The position numbers and the translations under genes are program-made. Below are positions 34,641-47,575 of a stretch of 64,000 nt of DNA, in pieces (the first letter of the stretch is position 1; every line of letters starts with the position of its first letter). The DNA is from Oryzias latipes (taxonomy: Eukaryota; Chordata; Actinopteri; Beloniformes; Adrianichthyidae), in the NCBI RefSeq assembly GCF_002234675.1, contig NC_019875.2:22810299-22874298 (forward strand), in the 5' to 3' direction. The notes beneath the pieces were generated by a model, which did not search any database, was not told the DNA's origin, and saw only the letters and a list, made by a program, of their open reading frames with translations.

Positions 34641-36862
34641 ACAGCCTCAACTAGGTAGCATCTACATAAATTGTAGGTGCTTTTAAACATGTTTGTTTCA
34701 AATTTTATACGACAAAAAGTGAATCAAAAATGTCTATATTCGGTGCAATCTCACATTCCCTGTTTATTTCATCAAAATTTGTAGTTGGGAATCATATTTT
34801 TTTATTTAACACCACTTTCATTTTAAAACGTTTCACATTTTGATCATTTCAAAGCAAAATTGAGAAGTGTAGTAATGTTATCTGTCATTTAGTGGACTTG
34901 CATTTGTGTTCATCTTTAGAGGCTTCATATGATTATCTCCTTAGTTGACAAAAAAACCAACAAACAATAATCTCTTTCAAGTAAAAAAAAAAAAAGGACC
35001 AAAGCAGATTAATAATTTAATCAAGTGATTTGACTGATAATTCTTCTGGCTGGTTAAATAAGTCATTGGAAGAACAGAAGTTTACATGAGTTTCCGTTTC
35101 TGCTGCAAACCTCCCGTCAGTCAGAAAGAAACAAAGACAAGCTCCATGCTGGAGAGCCCGAGACCAACATGTCACTCAGAGAAGAAATGTCACAGACAGC
35201 AGAGATGTGGAGAGAAAAGGCCTCCTGAAAACACAATTACACTTTCAGCAGGGTAGGTCTGACTTCTGTGTCTGCCTTTCTGCAACTCTGCTGTCACTGT
35301 AATGTGATGAAGGAGCGCTTGTCCAAATCTACACCTAGCATCCTCCCAACAAACAGAGCGGGCTAATAATAGACGGCGGTGCTCATCGACAGCCTGCCGG
35401 CTTCATTTGCATCTTCAGAGACCCAGACGACAGAAGAGGCCCCCCTCCCACCCACCACCCACGGATGAACCAGACAACCCCTTCACCGCCCTTGACCCAT
35501 GAACTCTAGGGTCCTTTTTCACCTGCTGCAACGTTATTCATACGATCAGGGCCGTCTAGCCAGCGCCTGACTTCTATGTGTGCCCTGGAGATTCCCACGC
35601 TCCGGTCTCAGACCCCCAGTTCAAGAGACAATCACAAAGCTGCAGGAATTATAAGAAATACTGTGGAGATCAGAATTGTCTCTGAGTCTTTATGTCTGAC
35701 TTTTTGGGTCTCACAGTGACCCTTCACGGTCAGTGTTTCTAATCATGTCTGACTGACAAAATGGGACAGCTTTGTCTGATTCTGGGCGGATGTTAAGCCA
35801 CGAAAGCCTTATCACAGTCTCGTGCAGACACCCCCCCCCCCCCTCGCTGTGATTTGGTCTCTTCTCTTTCTCCCCTCCATGTTTTGTTGTGCCTTCTTTC
35901 TCCGGCACCTCAAGGGTAAACTTGTGACTCGCCTCACCTTTCCTTCCTTCTTCCCCCGTCTTCTTCAATTGCCATTGGCTGAGAGCGACGCCTCAGACTC
36001 TCATTGGCTGCTGTACCGTTCAGAAAGAGTGATGCGACATACAGCAGGCTCGTGTAGAGTCGGGGTGTGTAACTGTTATTGTGAGGGATCAGTGAGAGCA
36101 TCTCCTGCAGATAATATTACTGCCACATCATGTGAGGGGGGGGCTACAGGGGCAGATTCTGAATTCGTCTTGGTTGGCGGCATATGGACACCTTCGTCGC
36201 TCTATGCAAATGACCGAGACACGAACACATGTTTGAATGCAGACAAACTGAACCCCCCCAACTTACACCCCTCATTAATTGTCCCTTCTAAAAAAAACCA
36301 GACGCCCCCTCCTCAAATAATAACCTCTCCACTTAAACCCCCTCTGCTCCATACCCCCCCTAACAGTCTAGACCCCGAACCAGACACCCCAAAACCTCCC
36401 CACCCCCAGCTTCTCCTCCTCGGCTCCCACAACCAGCCGACAGACTCTTGATTCGCGTGACCACCATTTTGCTACCCTCACTGTACAGAGCAGCAGCTGC
36501 CCAAAAGGATTGCATTGTTGCTCCCATTGCATGAATTTACCCCCCCCCAACTCAAAGCGACAAAACGTATTCAGTCAAACGTGCAGAAATGTTGTGTGGG
36601 AACTCATGTGAGCCCTCGATAACAGAGCTCCACTGCAATCACACTAAAGTGTTGGCTCCAACTTCTGCAGATATTTTTATTCAGCCGCCTATTTTTATGT
36701 TTCGGGAGGAGCTCTACAATTCAGTCCCTCCACCGTTTGTCCAGAACCATGGTAACCAGACACATGAAAGTATCTCCATTATGGTCTGTGCTTTCTCAAC
36801 TTTGTTGGGCCTTGGGATCATTTCTTAATTAGGGTGTGTCTGAGCTTCTCTGTTTGCATGTC

Positions 36863-36864
<2 letters not shown>
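34641..36864. other. Intergenic region; C-rich stretches and pseudo-ORFs
   Basis: This stretch holds a 13-base C run at 35831-35843 and a C-rich segment at 36240-36430. That segment produces a 209-codon open frame of proline-rich junk composition (35822-36451). The block 35080-35480 is of balanced composition and could be regulatory. No gene is supported. Confidence 0.45.

Positions 36865-36902
<38 letters not shown>
36865..36902. repeat. (TG)n microsatellite
   Basis: An uninterrupted TG dinucleotide run of about 38 bases. Confidence 0.95.
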
Positions 36903-36903
<1 letters not shown>

Positions 36904-36904
36904 T

Positions 36905-37450
36905 GGGGCGCGATCTGATTAAACAAAGCCTCTGCTTAATCTTGTGTACAGTGTCACATTTGCATGCGAGGGAATCACACGCAAACATGCCAACTGCCAT
37001 ATGGCCCAGTGCGTCTAGACACTTGAACCCGCACACTCCAAGCACCCATCAAACGGGGTGCAAAAAAAAACAAAAAAACAATCCCAATGGCATCGTCTTG
37101 AAACGCCGTTTAACTGCTGCCCGCTCGCCGCCGCGTCACATGCGGGATCAGCAATCAGCTCACACCCTTGATGGAGGTTATGCAAATGCAATTAGCCTCG
37201 ATTTGCATTAGGCGACAGTTAACGGATGCACAGATGGCAGCCGATCGAGGTGTACTCGCCATCTTTGGCAGCGAGAAAGACTGGCGGCCATTTTGTCTGA
37301 AGCTGTGCCCATCTGTATGGAAGCGATCACGCTACATCATCGTGACGACGACAGCAGTTTGGGAACCCTGGATGCAGGCTGCAGCATGCACTCAAGCAGC
37401 GAGCTGTCGCCCACTGACAACTGACAACATGAAGGAATTAATACTCGTTA
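36905..37450. promoter_or_regulatory. Candidate regulatory element dense in POU/homeobox/YY1-type motifs
   Basis: Two octamer motifs face each other (ATGCAAAT 37180-37187 and ATTTGCAT 37201-37208) with a homeobox core CAATTAG (37189-37195) between them. Two YY1-like sites follow: CGCCATCTT at 37257-37265 and GGCCATTTTG at about 37286-37295. Further upstream is the palindromic GCCATATGGC near 36997. The block is of balanced composition and low in simple repeats. Reading frames through it look incidental. Function is inferred from motif density only. Confidence 0.35.
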
Positions 37451-39799
37451 ACATCCAACAATTGTGGAGTTAAAAAAAGAGCGGGAGGAAGATTTTCTTT
37501 TGTCTGTACAAAATCATTCAAACACACACATGCTATTTTAGGCAATAAGCGACTGAGAGCTCATTCCGAGTTATTGAGAATGTGAAGTGCTGCAGAGAGA
37601 TACTTGCCATTTTGTCATCTCCATCACAAGGTCTTTCTGTGCTGTGATCTTCTGCCCTCCATGCTTTTCACCTTTTTTTCCCTCCAATGTTCAAAACTGA
37701 ATAAAAATGTTAGAGAGCAAAAAAAAAACTATAAGTGATGTGTTGTCTGCCATTATTTATGGCTTTGACACAGTCCAGAGAGGAGCATCTGCTCCGCTTC
37801 TTCCACTTCAAGCAAAGAGCGGAATAGAAAATAAAGATAGTTGTGTCTGTTTATCAGATGTAAAAACTAGTTGAGGGTGGGGGGGGTAGGATAAACGGCA
37901 GATGAGTTGATGATGTAAAGTGAGTCAAAAACAGAACTCCCAAGCTAGCTTCAAACAGCCAGAGGCAGCAGGAAGGGGGGGGGGGGGGGGGGGGGGGTCA
38001 ATCTCTCAATCTGGGGGGAAAAATAAAAACAAAGGGAAAAGAAAATCCCTCTCAGCAGTCTTTCGGCACTGTTGGCATCGTTTGGGGAGAAACCCCCTGC
38101 AGCAGAACCACACACAGCCAGCGGAGATGGCGACTGAGGTCCAGAGACGAACAGGGGCTGCAGCTGAAGGAGTCGTGCAGGGCCTGTCCTTTGGAGGTTT
38201 GCTGCCCCCCTAAGCCACACACTTGAAAACACAGGAAACCCCACTCAGAGCTGTGAAGATTCTGTGTTTATTATTGATTTCTCCTGCATGCCGGTAGCTC
38301 CAGAGGTATCCATCCTTCCCAGCCCACTCACTCGCTGCCCGCCTGGGCTTCACTGACTCTGCTGGACTCCAGGATGGAGGTACGAGCCATGGGAGGGGAG
38401 GAAAAAGACGAGAGCCCCTGGCAATGATGATGAGCTGTGCAGGGTCTCCAAGTTCAGTCATCTACCAGCCTTCCAACCACCCACCCATGTCTCCATCTGA
38501 AAAAGGGGATAGGAGAGAATGTTTTATAAGAACCTCACCTTTGGCTCTCAGCATCCCTCTGCTCAATTCAAATGCAAATGCAAACAGTATCACTTTGATT
38601 AAAAATATGCGAAAGGAAAAAACAAAAAAAACAAAAAAACAAACAAAAAAAATAAAAACGCCAGCTCGCTCTTTTGTGACCCGCCTCAAGGCTCTAATGA
38701 AAACAATGTATGACACAGAAAACCTTTCAGTTCTGTCCATATTTTAAATGTTTCGTAAGGTTCACACCAAACCTTAGCTGTTTGGAAATATTATTCATAT
38801 TTTCATACATCATTTCCTTTGTTGCACTGCATCTCGAAATATTCTAAATCCCGTTATCATGCTAATACGACGAGGTCTTTTGTGTGCTTCTTTGTTCTTT
38901 TCTCTAAGAAAAAAAATGAATTGCGGGGGCCTCCTTCAGCGGCTGTACACCCACCAGCCCCAAATTTCTGTCAAACCCTGCTACAAAGACATATTCAGCT
39001 CGGTGTGCTCTGCTGGAAAATTAATGAGACACAGAAAGTAGCCGGTTTACACATCGGTTATGGGGTGGGTTGCCGGGGGATTTGAGTTTGCTCTTATGTG
39101 CATGTTTTCATCATATAATAGGTGGAGCAGTTGCAGTAGCCCCCTAACTTGCCCCGCGTGGGGTGGAGGGTGACGTGGAGGGAGATTGGGCGAGCTGGAG
39201 GAAGATTCAGACACAATGCGCCTATTGAGGGGGTTCAGACATGGGTGTTAACTTGCCATTCCTTCACACACAATAGGGCCCCCCTACTAGGTCCAGCGCT
39301 AGAGACAATGTTGGTTCAGGGCAGCCCTCCACTCAGAGAAAAAGAAAAGAGCTGCATTATCACGATGGGAGGAGAGACGATTGGGGGAACAGGAGGAGGC
39401 GATGAGTTACAGATAGAGGGATGGAGCGGGACTGGAGGAGGGAGGCACGCTGTGATCCATGGCTTTGGACTTGAGTAGCAAAACAAAGATGTGTCATTAA
39501 TGCAGCAGCACTGAGGATGTCTCCAAGTTTAAGAAAACCTCTGATTTGCTGCAGCAGAAAGTTATGGAGGAAAACAATTACACAATCCCCCCTATTAGGG
39601 ATTATTAATATTGTCCCTGCATAGATTAGCGTCCGCCGCTTTCAATGCCAAAAATGTGATCACTTTGACCTGAATTTTCTTTGCTTTAATGGAGTGAAGC
39701 GTAGTTACCACAGTCGGCTGTTTGGGGGCAATGCTATCCAAAAACAACCACAAAGACTGAAAAAGCACAAATTAGACAACGAGGCAACACTTTGACTAT
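37451..39799. other. Intergenic region, no gene seen
   Basis: This stretch contains a 23-base G run (37975-37997), an A-rich tract (38619-38655) and moderately GC-rich stretches (38100-38450 and 39130-39460). No open frame with recognisable domains or splice context was found. Confidence 0.45.
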
Positions 39800-39965
39800 G
39801 GTCGAATTCCCTCCCTACTCCACTAAAGAACTATATAGTGCAGAACAATCTAGTGCCCTGGATTTAGTTTGTTTTTGGGTTTTGTGGGTGATTCGGACAG
39901 CTCTACCAAATGGTGAACGTCTTCTATCTATGCAGTGAGTAAGGAATTCGGACACAACCCACGAG
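39800..39965. mobile_element. Dispersed MITE-like repeat
   Basis: GTCGAATTCCCTCCCTACTC, ACTATATAGTGCAG and GGAATTCGGACACAACC are phrases I recognise from a fish DNA-transposon-derived repeat with GAATTCCCT / GAATTCGGAC blocks. No clean target duplication was found, so the limits are approximate. Confidence 0.4.
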
Positions 39966-40629
39966 AAGCTCCCTCGCTTCACATGATTATCCACATTTTT
40001 GTGTTTTTTCAAATGAAGCCCCCCCCCCACTAATACTAAATAAACAATGCTAGCATCCCTTTTCGTCTCTTTTCAATCCTGGACAGGTCACTGAATCAAC
40101 CTGGTTTCAAGTTTTAGAGTTTATTTGTTTGGTCGTCATTTGAGTCTGACAAATTTTCACAAGCAAAGAAGAGAATTTTTAAGAAAATTAACTCTGAATC
40201 CAAGAGCCTAGTCATTTAGAATGTTACTGTATTCTAAAATACAAAAACAAAAAATATTTTAGCCTTTAAAAAACATTTTTAACCCTAGAGCACCTTCGCC
40301 AAAAATAGCAAAACTAATTACGTGAATTTCAATATGTTGCATGTTAAGGAGTCTGTGCCTTCACCAGGGAAGTCTCACATGTCCCTGGAATGGGTGGACC
40401 AAAAGCCAAGTTGTTTTATTGTATTATTTTTTAGGAATTTTTTGTTCTCAAATTCCCAATTTTTCAGTTATTTTTTTGCATGTTTTTGAGAACTTCCCAT
40501 GTTTTTCTTTTTCATTTTGTTACACATACCACAGTTGAAAATAAAAGACAGCCACTCTAATTTATCATGTGTTGTCATGTTTTGATCTAGTTTTTATGAA
40601 AAGTACTTTTTGTTGGCTAAAAATGACTC
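39966..40629. other. Intergenic AT-rich sequence, nothing recognised
   Basis: This AT-rich stretch includes a 10-base C run at 40019-40028 and T-rich segments; no gene is supported. Confidence 0.4.
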
Positions 40630-40916
40630 GGCAAACGTGATGGTGGAACTTTTTATAGCAGAAGTGTGCACCTTGCACACACTTGCACATCCTCATTGTT
40701 CGCTAATGTTTATTATCACTGTTTTTGCAAATTAGGAATTTGCACGACACCTTGTGTTTTTGTGGGTATGTTTTGTGTGAATTTTCAGTTTCCTGTATAC
40801 TTTTTTGGCATTTGGACCACACAGCAAAGTCAGAATTTCATTGTGCAGGGAAACCCGTTTTTTACTATGCATATGACAATAAACCCTTTGAATCTTTAAT
40901 CTTGAATCTATGGTCG
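40630..40916 (+). mobile_element. 3' end of a non-LTR retrotransposon (L2-like)
   Basis: GTGCACCTTGCACACACTTG at the start, AGAATTTCATTGTGCAGG near 40832, and ATGACAATAAACCCTTTGAA ending in a repeated TTGAATC-type tail are typical of the 3' end of fish L2-like elements. It is 5'-truncated and carries no useful coding sequence. Confidence 0.45.
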
Positions 40917-43900
40917 AAGCCTTATAGTCCTTCTATATATTTTTTCAGTCTATATTTCAATCTATTTTCAGTCATAATTATTTGACAATCCTTGAAGATA
41001 CAATTTTTTCTTTTAATCACATTTTTATTTTTAAATTTGATTTAGAAATGTTCTATCAAATTCAACAAAAAGCAGCTTTCCACGCTAAACTGTTATTGCA
41101 TTGACTGAATACTGAGATCGGCATTTTAGCTTGTTGAAGATGACTGTTGTGCCTTTTTCATAACATTATAATTTTTACTTGAATTCAGAGATGGAAATCT
41201 TTTTTTATTATTAGTTATTGTGTTTTATGAATTAAAAGTGAATTTTAATAATCTAAAACCGCGTTATAATGAGCAGATCTCTTATCAAGTTTTTCATTTT
41301 TACGTGATACTGCTGCTTGCTTGGGTCAAACATAAAACATGTAAAAAGGTTTAGGAGGATGAATAAGTTTAATAACCCCCCCCCCCCCCCCCCCCCTGTT
41401 TCTTCCACCTCTGGTGAAAAGATGGAGGCAGCATCTTTATTGTCAAAGGTGTCCTAACTGCACATATTCTTCTTTTCAAAATAAAATACCAAGCTGCCTC
41501 TCATCCATTGTCTATCTCGGTTAAATTTGCTTGCAGATTTGGCGTGCAGTATGTGCATGAGATCGGTTTATCCTGCGATTTTAATGGTATGTTTGCAGCT
41601 CGGAGCAGGGAGCTCATCCTCCTCTGACTTCCGTATTTCTGAAGCATCTTTAGCATCCCTCCATAGACCACATAACAAGCATTTGCTTGTCGCAGTTGCT
41701 TGTTAGGTTCTCCTTGCTTGTAAAGGAGCAGCTTTTTTGCGAGCGAGTTTTGGGAAAAGGCAGACAGCGTTAACAAGGCCGTGGTAACTTAAGTGAGTAA
41801 GCTTTTATCTTACATTCCTTTTCCAGACAGGTAAATCTATTCTGGCAAAAACAAAGGAGAATCTCTGCTTAAAATGTATAAAGCAAGCTATCAGTTAGGC
41901 TGTTTAGGGCCATGAGGTGGGGGCACTTCAATAGCTGGGAAATGTTTATGGAGATCCTCTGTCTCTCTGGGAGCCTGATAGATTCCTGTGGCTGGAGCAA
42001 AAGCTCATTGTGCCAGTGTAAAGGATTACACTGGTAAACTGGTAAAACAGGGGAAGGAACCCAAACACTCTCTACCTCCTATGGAGAGGCAACGAACCAT
42101 CGAACAATGAGGGGGAGACTATGCTGCAAGCTGACTCATTTCATCAAGAGAGAAGAGAAACTATTGGAGGAGCAGTGACTGAGGGAAGATAGAGAAAATA
42201 GATTAGGGAGTTCATATACATGCATGTGCACGGGCGAAAGCTGGAAGGAGAAAAAAGCAGCTGCATCTGGAGTGGCGAAAGAAATAAAAAGGGGAAGAGA
42301 ACGGGATGCATGGGAGGCAGTTTCAGTATTAGGAGGTAATATGGTAAAATGATGTCTGTCTTGCTTGTCTGTCTGCATCCTGAGTGACAGTTTACAATCT
42401 CTGAGGCAGCAGGCAGACCCAGCAGGTCAGCAGTTTGGCTCCACGCAATCCCTCATTTCTATTTTTTTCCTCTTCATGACCACGTTTACCATGGTCTGTT
42501 TTCCAGCGTTTAGTCTTCCTCGTTCCTCCACAACGCTCCTCTGAATTTTCGTCTCTAAGTCATTATCAAAGGTTAACATCATTCTGATGCACATTTTTAT
42601 TCCAAATATGCTTTTCCAGACATTATGATTGCAACACAATCATCTTATTTTAAAGTGAGAAAATACTTTTTTGCTAACAAAAAAAAGACTAACAATAAAC
42701 TTTAGAGCTGATCAACACTTCCATCGCAAAAACGACATTTTTTTCATGATTTTTTTTTTCAATCTCCAAAAAGGGGAAACTCCACAACAATTTTCCAACA
42801 TCCCCCTCAGTTTTCATGGACAGCATGCAAGTAAAGCATTATACTTCTTTCAACTGGAAACTACACTGTGCATAATGCATCATCTGCATTCTGCAACCTG
42901 CCACGCTGAAAGAGTCTTCTCTCCTCCTTCGCTCTCTTCATCTCTGTTCCTTCAAAGACTGCCGAGGGTGTATTCAAACAGCAGGATACACACTCAGCTA
43001 ACAAACCTCATTAAGGGCCCATACACAGCTCCTCAATGCTAACACTAGCTGTCACACATCCCCTCTCAATGCACCCACTGGTGGCCACACTGACCACAAC
43101 AAAGCATCTTTACAGAGCTAATTAGAAGGGTACCCCCTTTCTATTTGAAATTCATCTGAATAGGAGTGAACATTATAATGAGGAGCAGAGACGAGTGAGG
43201 AAAAAGGAGGGAAAGGGAGTCGCGGGCAGAGGAGAGAGGAGAGGATGCTTGCTAATGCATTCACAGAGACGGAAGGCGTGGTTTTCATAATGTGGAATTC
43301 AAGCAAAGGGGCTCGAGGAAAAAGGGGGAACGGAATTAGTGTGACACCGCTCTGTGAATCCTTGATGCAGCAAACAGGGAGAGAAGTGAACGCTGCACCA
43401 TTTTGTTTGGTGTGCCATGCCGAAGGGACAGAGGGAAGGAGAGGGTGGGACCTCAGCTTCTCGGGGAAGGTGGCAAAGGAGCAGCTGCCGTCAGAAGAGA
43501 TGGTTCAACACTTCAGTATGCTGAGATTCAAGGAACCTACACAAATTACACTTTTCTTTTCTGTTTTTTGTTTGTCCAATAAATATAGATATTTTGTTTA
43601 AAAAAAAGTCACAGCTTAAAATAATTGTAATAATATTCAGGATGTGTTGCTTTGCACAAAGTAGGAGGTCAAGTTCAGAGGAATTCTGTGTTGTAATTTT
43701 CTTTTTGTTCATAATTTTTTAGTTTTTTCATAAAAATGTAAGAATAAAAAAGCTCATATTACTGTAAAATGAGAGAATATACAATATATATGCCTATGTA
43801 TATTATTTATTCAACCAATCGTGAATTGGATATCTAAATATCCTCTAATATTTTAAATATGTAAAAGGGTTTTCTATAGCCAAAAAAGTATAGAATTAGT

Positions 43901-46499
43901 GCATGAAAACATTAGAAACTGTACATATTAAAACAAAAACAAGTACACAATGTAAAAAAATAAAATTGGTCACCACAATAATTAAAATGCACAAAAAAGT
44001 GGAAAAATAATCATTTCTGACATGTTTTTTTGCGTCTTGCAGGATTTTAAGTTCAAGTTGAAAGTATGATCTGACTGTTATTTAGGGGGAGCAATGCCTT
44101 TTGGGAGAGAAGCAGGTGTCCCCCTCCCGTCACAGAGCTTCCCAGACAGCTTGTTAATTTGCACAACTTTTACACATGGTCTCTGCCTCTATGTGTGTAT
44201 ATATTAGCGACGGGACTTGACCCCAGCGAGCCACGGCAGTGTTTCGCGTCTTACTGGGCGTGGGAAAAAGACGGGATCCCTTTTCACAGCTGCCTGGCCG
44301 AGGCCCGGACTGCTTGGGGGCCCCTGTACCCCCTCCAAACTCACCCCCTTTCTCCCTCGCCCACCTCCCCCTCCTTCCTTCAATCCCATTCAGACTCCAG
44401 CATGCTGGTTTTCAAAAGCAAGACCCCCTTCCCAGTCCTTCATAAATACATCTCATCATTCAAGCCCTACTTTGCATAGAGATTCCAAAGAGGTCTCCAC
44501 TTGGCTCGTGAGGCCTGAAGCCCCTCAGCCCTTTAGACCGCACAAGAGCAAATTTCGACTTAATAATCCCCCTGTGTTAATATTTGTTTTAAAACAATGT
44601 GTGTACACTTTCTAAACTGTCTCCCCAGTGCTGTGAATCCTAAATAAAATCTGATTTAATGAATATTTTGATTGTTAAAAAAAAATGTGGATATGAAAAA
44701 ACTAAAACCAATGAAAGGGGAATTTAGCATAGCAACTTTACTTGTCTGCACTCCATCTGCCACATGCTATTGTACAGTACCCCTCACGCACACACACACA
44801 CCCACACACACGCACACACACACACACTTAACCCTGAATTCCCCCCCCCCCCCCCCACCCCTCACTCCTCAGTTACCATTCGCTGCTATGCATTACGGCA
44901 CAGATTTATCTCCTATCAGCCAGTATAATACTGAGGTTATAATTTACACCCACTCTAGAATACAGAAGCACAGGCTGCTCCTTGCATATGCTAATCAAAA
45001 GCTTGGGAAAATCTGGGTGAGTCAAAGAACTCCATAGTAAATTTGAATAACTGAGCTTTCCATTGAGTTTCAAGGTTGGGAAACCATGAAGATGTGACCT
45101 TGCTGCCCATGCATACTCCATGTCGGATTTCTCTACTGTTTAAGGACAAACTGGAGGAAAAACTCTGACATTTAAAAAATATACTTTCATTTGGGAAATA
45201 TTTGGTTTTAGGCCTTTGTGAGATTCGTTCTTGCTTTTTTTGGCATGAACAGGAAACACATCTAAGATTGCTGCAGAATGCATGCACCACACCTTTATGC
45301 AGATCTACACGCAGTAATCGTCTGTCTTTAGACATGGAAAGGGGACGTCTGGGAAAAGCATCAAGGTCGAAATGACAGAGCCACCCGAACACTCTACATG
45401 CAAACTGCGGGTGAGCCTAACCTCCCCTCTCCTAACAGGATAAACAACCGCAGCCAAGATTACATGGCAACCTGCCCTGCACCTACCACACGCCACCTGA
45501 CAAAGTGGATCACAGTGTTTAATGGGATCAAATATAAGAGTATGAAAATGAGAGCCGTGCGTGAGGACGATGAGAGGAGGCGATGAAGAGGGGAAAAATG
45601 CCAATCCTTCAAAGAAGGAAGCAAGAATTCAACATGGAGGCCTCCCTCCAAATGCCTTACAGTCTCTTAGGCTGCAGGCTGGAGTTTATTGTTGCTGCTC
45701 TCTGCATGCATGTCCAGACGTTCTCACAATAAAACAGACGTTTATGTCACGTTTAAAAGAAAAGCAGCAAACATTTCACTAAATATAATGAGGACTACAG
45801 ATGAACAATCTATTTTTTGAAAATAAAACGCTACCTTTTTGATTTTTATGGAATCAACTTGGTCAAAAATGGCTCCCCCCTACATCCAAAATCTGCTTAG
45901 CTGTTCGTCTCCACATGATGGTTCCTGTTTTCTGTGTATTTACCTGCAGGCTGATGGATGCTCCTCATCCTTTGTGCAGGCAGTTTCTCTTGAATGCAGA
46001 CTTTAGGTCAGCTTCTGCCAACATTTTCCTTTAAAGCCAAAGAAAAGAAAGCAGGCGTTACATTTCAGAAAGGTTTCCAGTTCAAAGTTAACTGAATGAA
46101 CTTCTGCAATTGTTTTCAATTCTGGTGAGCCTTTGTAACCTATTCTCCCTCAATCGGGACTTTGTTTTGGGTACCACACAAACATGCACAATAAACACTT
46201 AAAAAATATAATTTCGGAAATGATTCAAATTGGAGAGCATGGATTCAGAATTTTCAAGCGTAAGGGTTATGCTGACACACATCAGCAGCACAGATACATT
46301 CAGCAACAAAAACACCATCTGCACTCTCTTGTTTAACAGCACACATCAAATATCGTCAGTCGGGGCTTAAATGGAGCATGCTGGGACTTCAGGGATGTTC
46401 AGTTATCCATGAGCTGTGCTGACTCTGCTCTAAATATAGATCAAACTCTGAGCTGATGTCCTATTTTGTTCTTATGTAGCAGGCAAAAACAAAAATAAC
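40917..46499. other. Intergenic region, no gene seen
   Basis: This stretch contains C runs (41376-41396 and 44841-44856), a (CA)n tract at 44787-44827, and several non-repetitive blocks of balanced composition (about 41500-42100, 42960-43500, 44100-44560 and 45230-45700). These could be conserved noncoding DNA. Open frames within them lack recognisable domains. Confidence 0.45.
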
Positions 46500-46900
46500 C
46501 CTTCCAGCAATTTGAATATATCTGCCTCTGCATTCAGAAAGCTTAATAAGGCCGGTGAGCAGCAGCCTGCAGGATACCTGGATCCAAACAAGCCACAGAG
46601 TTTGGTCGGGGACCGCACGGGTCTTTTCAATCGGAGCTCCTGCAAGAGGCTCTGTCTACCTCCAAGTAATGTGCATTCTCACCCAATTATACATCACACT
46701 CCTAATGTGGAAATAATTACAGCCAGGGGACATCGCTTAAACAACACACTCGGAGTCAGGGAGTCTGCAGGATCTGCAATTAAAGGCTCAAACGAAGACA
46801 GTGCAAACTTCCACACACAAGGAGAAATCATAGAGATCACAGGGATGTGATGCTGCTGCTGCCAACATGTCACGTGACAACCCCGAGTGGCCAATCATAT
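46500..46900. promoter_or_regulatory. Candidate conserved noncoding element
   Basis: A balanced, repeat-free block with homeobox-like cores (CCAATTATAC and AATAATTAC near 46683-46720). It ends in CATGTCACGTGACAAC, which contains the palindromic CACGTG E-box. A 112-codon open frame (46512-46850) through it shows no known domain. Confidence 0.25.
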
Positions 46901-46989
46901 GAAAGCATTTAACTCTTTCTGTCTCATCAGTGCTGTTATATCACCCACGCAGTTATGACAGCCACGCAGCACACAATGCCAGATGTGAC

Positions 46990-47485
46990 CACATGTGGCA
47001 GCCCTACAACTGGGGGAACTTACCGCCCCCCTCCCCCGGTTCACTGGCGATAACCACGAGCCCCAGGAAGAAGCGACATCCACGCCCTCATACCTCACAC
47101 ACGCACACTCGTGCACGCAAGTGACTCCGCGTAAACGGAAGAGATCAAGAACTGTTTACTAAAAAAAATCACAGCTCCTCTTTTCCATCAGCGCGTCTCC
47201 GCATCCCTCTGCATCCCGCTGCCTCCGCGCCTGCCCCGGCGTCATCTCCTCCTCCTGCTGCTGGCTGCTCCTCCTGCTGCTCCACGCCAACAGAGAGAGG
47301 AGCTCCGGCTCCGAAGTGCTCGGCGTCAGTTCGTACTTTCGGTTCTCTAGCTTTATGAAATTAAAACTCATACAGCTAGATAACCAAAGACACAAACTAA
47401 CCCGCGGTCCCTTAAAGGCGCAGCTGCGCGGAGGAGGATGGAGAAGAAGGGAAGATCCTGCCGGTGGTCACACTGCGCAGAGAGC
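46990..47485 (-). promoter_or_regulatory. GC-rich block with minus-strand donors; possible first exon or lncRNA start
   Basis: CpG-bearing, CTG/CTC-rich sequence resembles a vertebrate 5' UTR when read on the minus strand. Strong minus-strand donors end possible exons at 47094 (GAG then GTATGA) and 47024 (GCG then GTAAGT). No protein start with a recognisable product follows. A coding gene transcribed leftward from here would have to lie between 28 and 47 kb, where I see no coding exons, so a noncoding RNA is as likely. Confidence 0.3.
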
Positions 47486-47487
47486 CC

Positions 47488-47527
47488 CCTCACACACACA
47501 CACACACACACACAATCACACACACTC

Positions 47528-47574
<47 letters not shown>

Positions 47575-47575
47575 C
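47488..47575. repeat. Compound (CA)n microsatellite
   Basis: Two CA runs (about 47488-47514 and 47531-47575) are separated by a short imperfect segment. Open frames through it on both strands (Thr-His or Val-Cys repeats) are artefacts. Confidence 0.95.

Noticed and set aside
35822..36451. 209-codon plus-strand open frame, one of the longest in the window
   Set aside because: It is proline-rich because of C-rich DNA. It starts at a C homopolymer, has no recognisable domain or splice context, and the composition matches the bare nucleotide bias.
36818..37211. Open frames with Cys-Val or Thr-His repeats (also near 47368-47594)
   Set aside because: They are produced by (TG)n/(CA)n microsatellites.
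39149..39478. 109-codon plus-strand open frame, Gly/Trp-rich
   Set aside because: It arises from purine-rich GGA/GAG sequence and has no recognisable motif.
46512..46850. 112-codon open frame
   Set aside because: No known domain, no splice signals and no codon signature. The block is better explained as noncoding and possibly regulatory.
27860..47000. Search for tmem161a, borcs8 or mef2b, neighbours of SLC25A42 in human
   Set aside because: No MADS-box, TMEM161 or BORCS8-like sequence was recognised on either strand; these genes are probably elsewhere in this genome.
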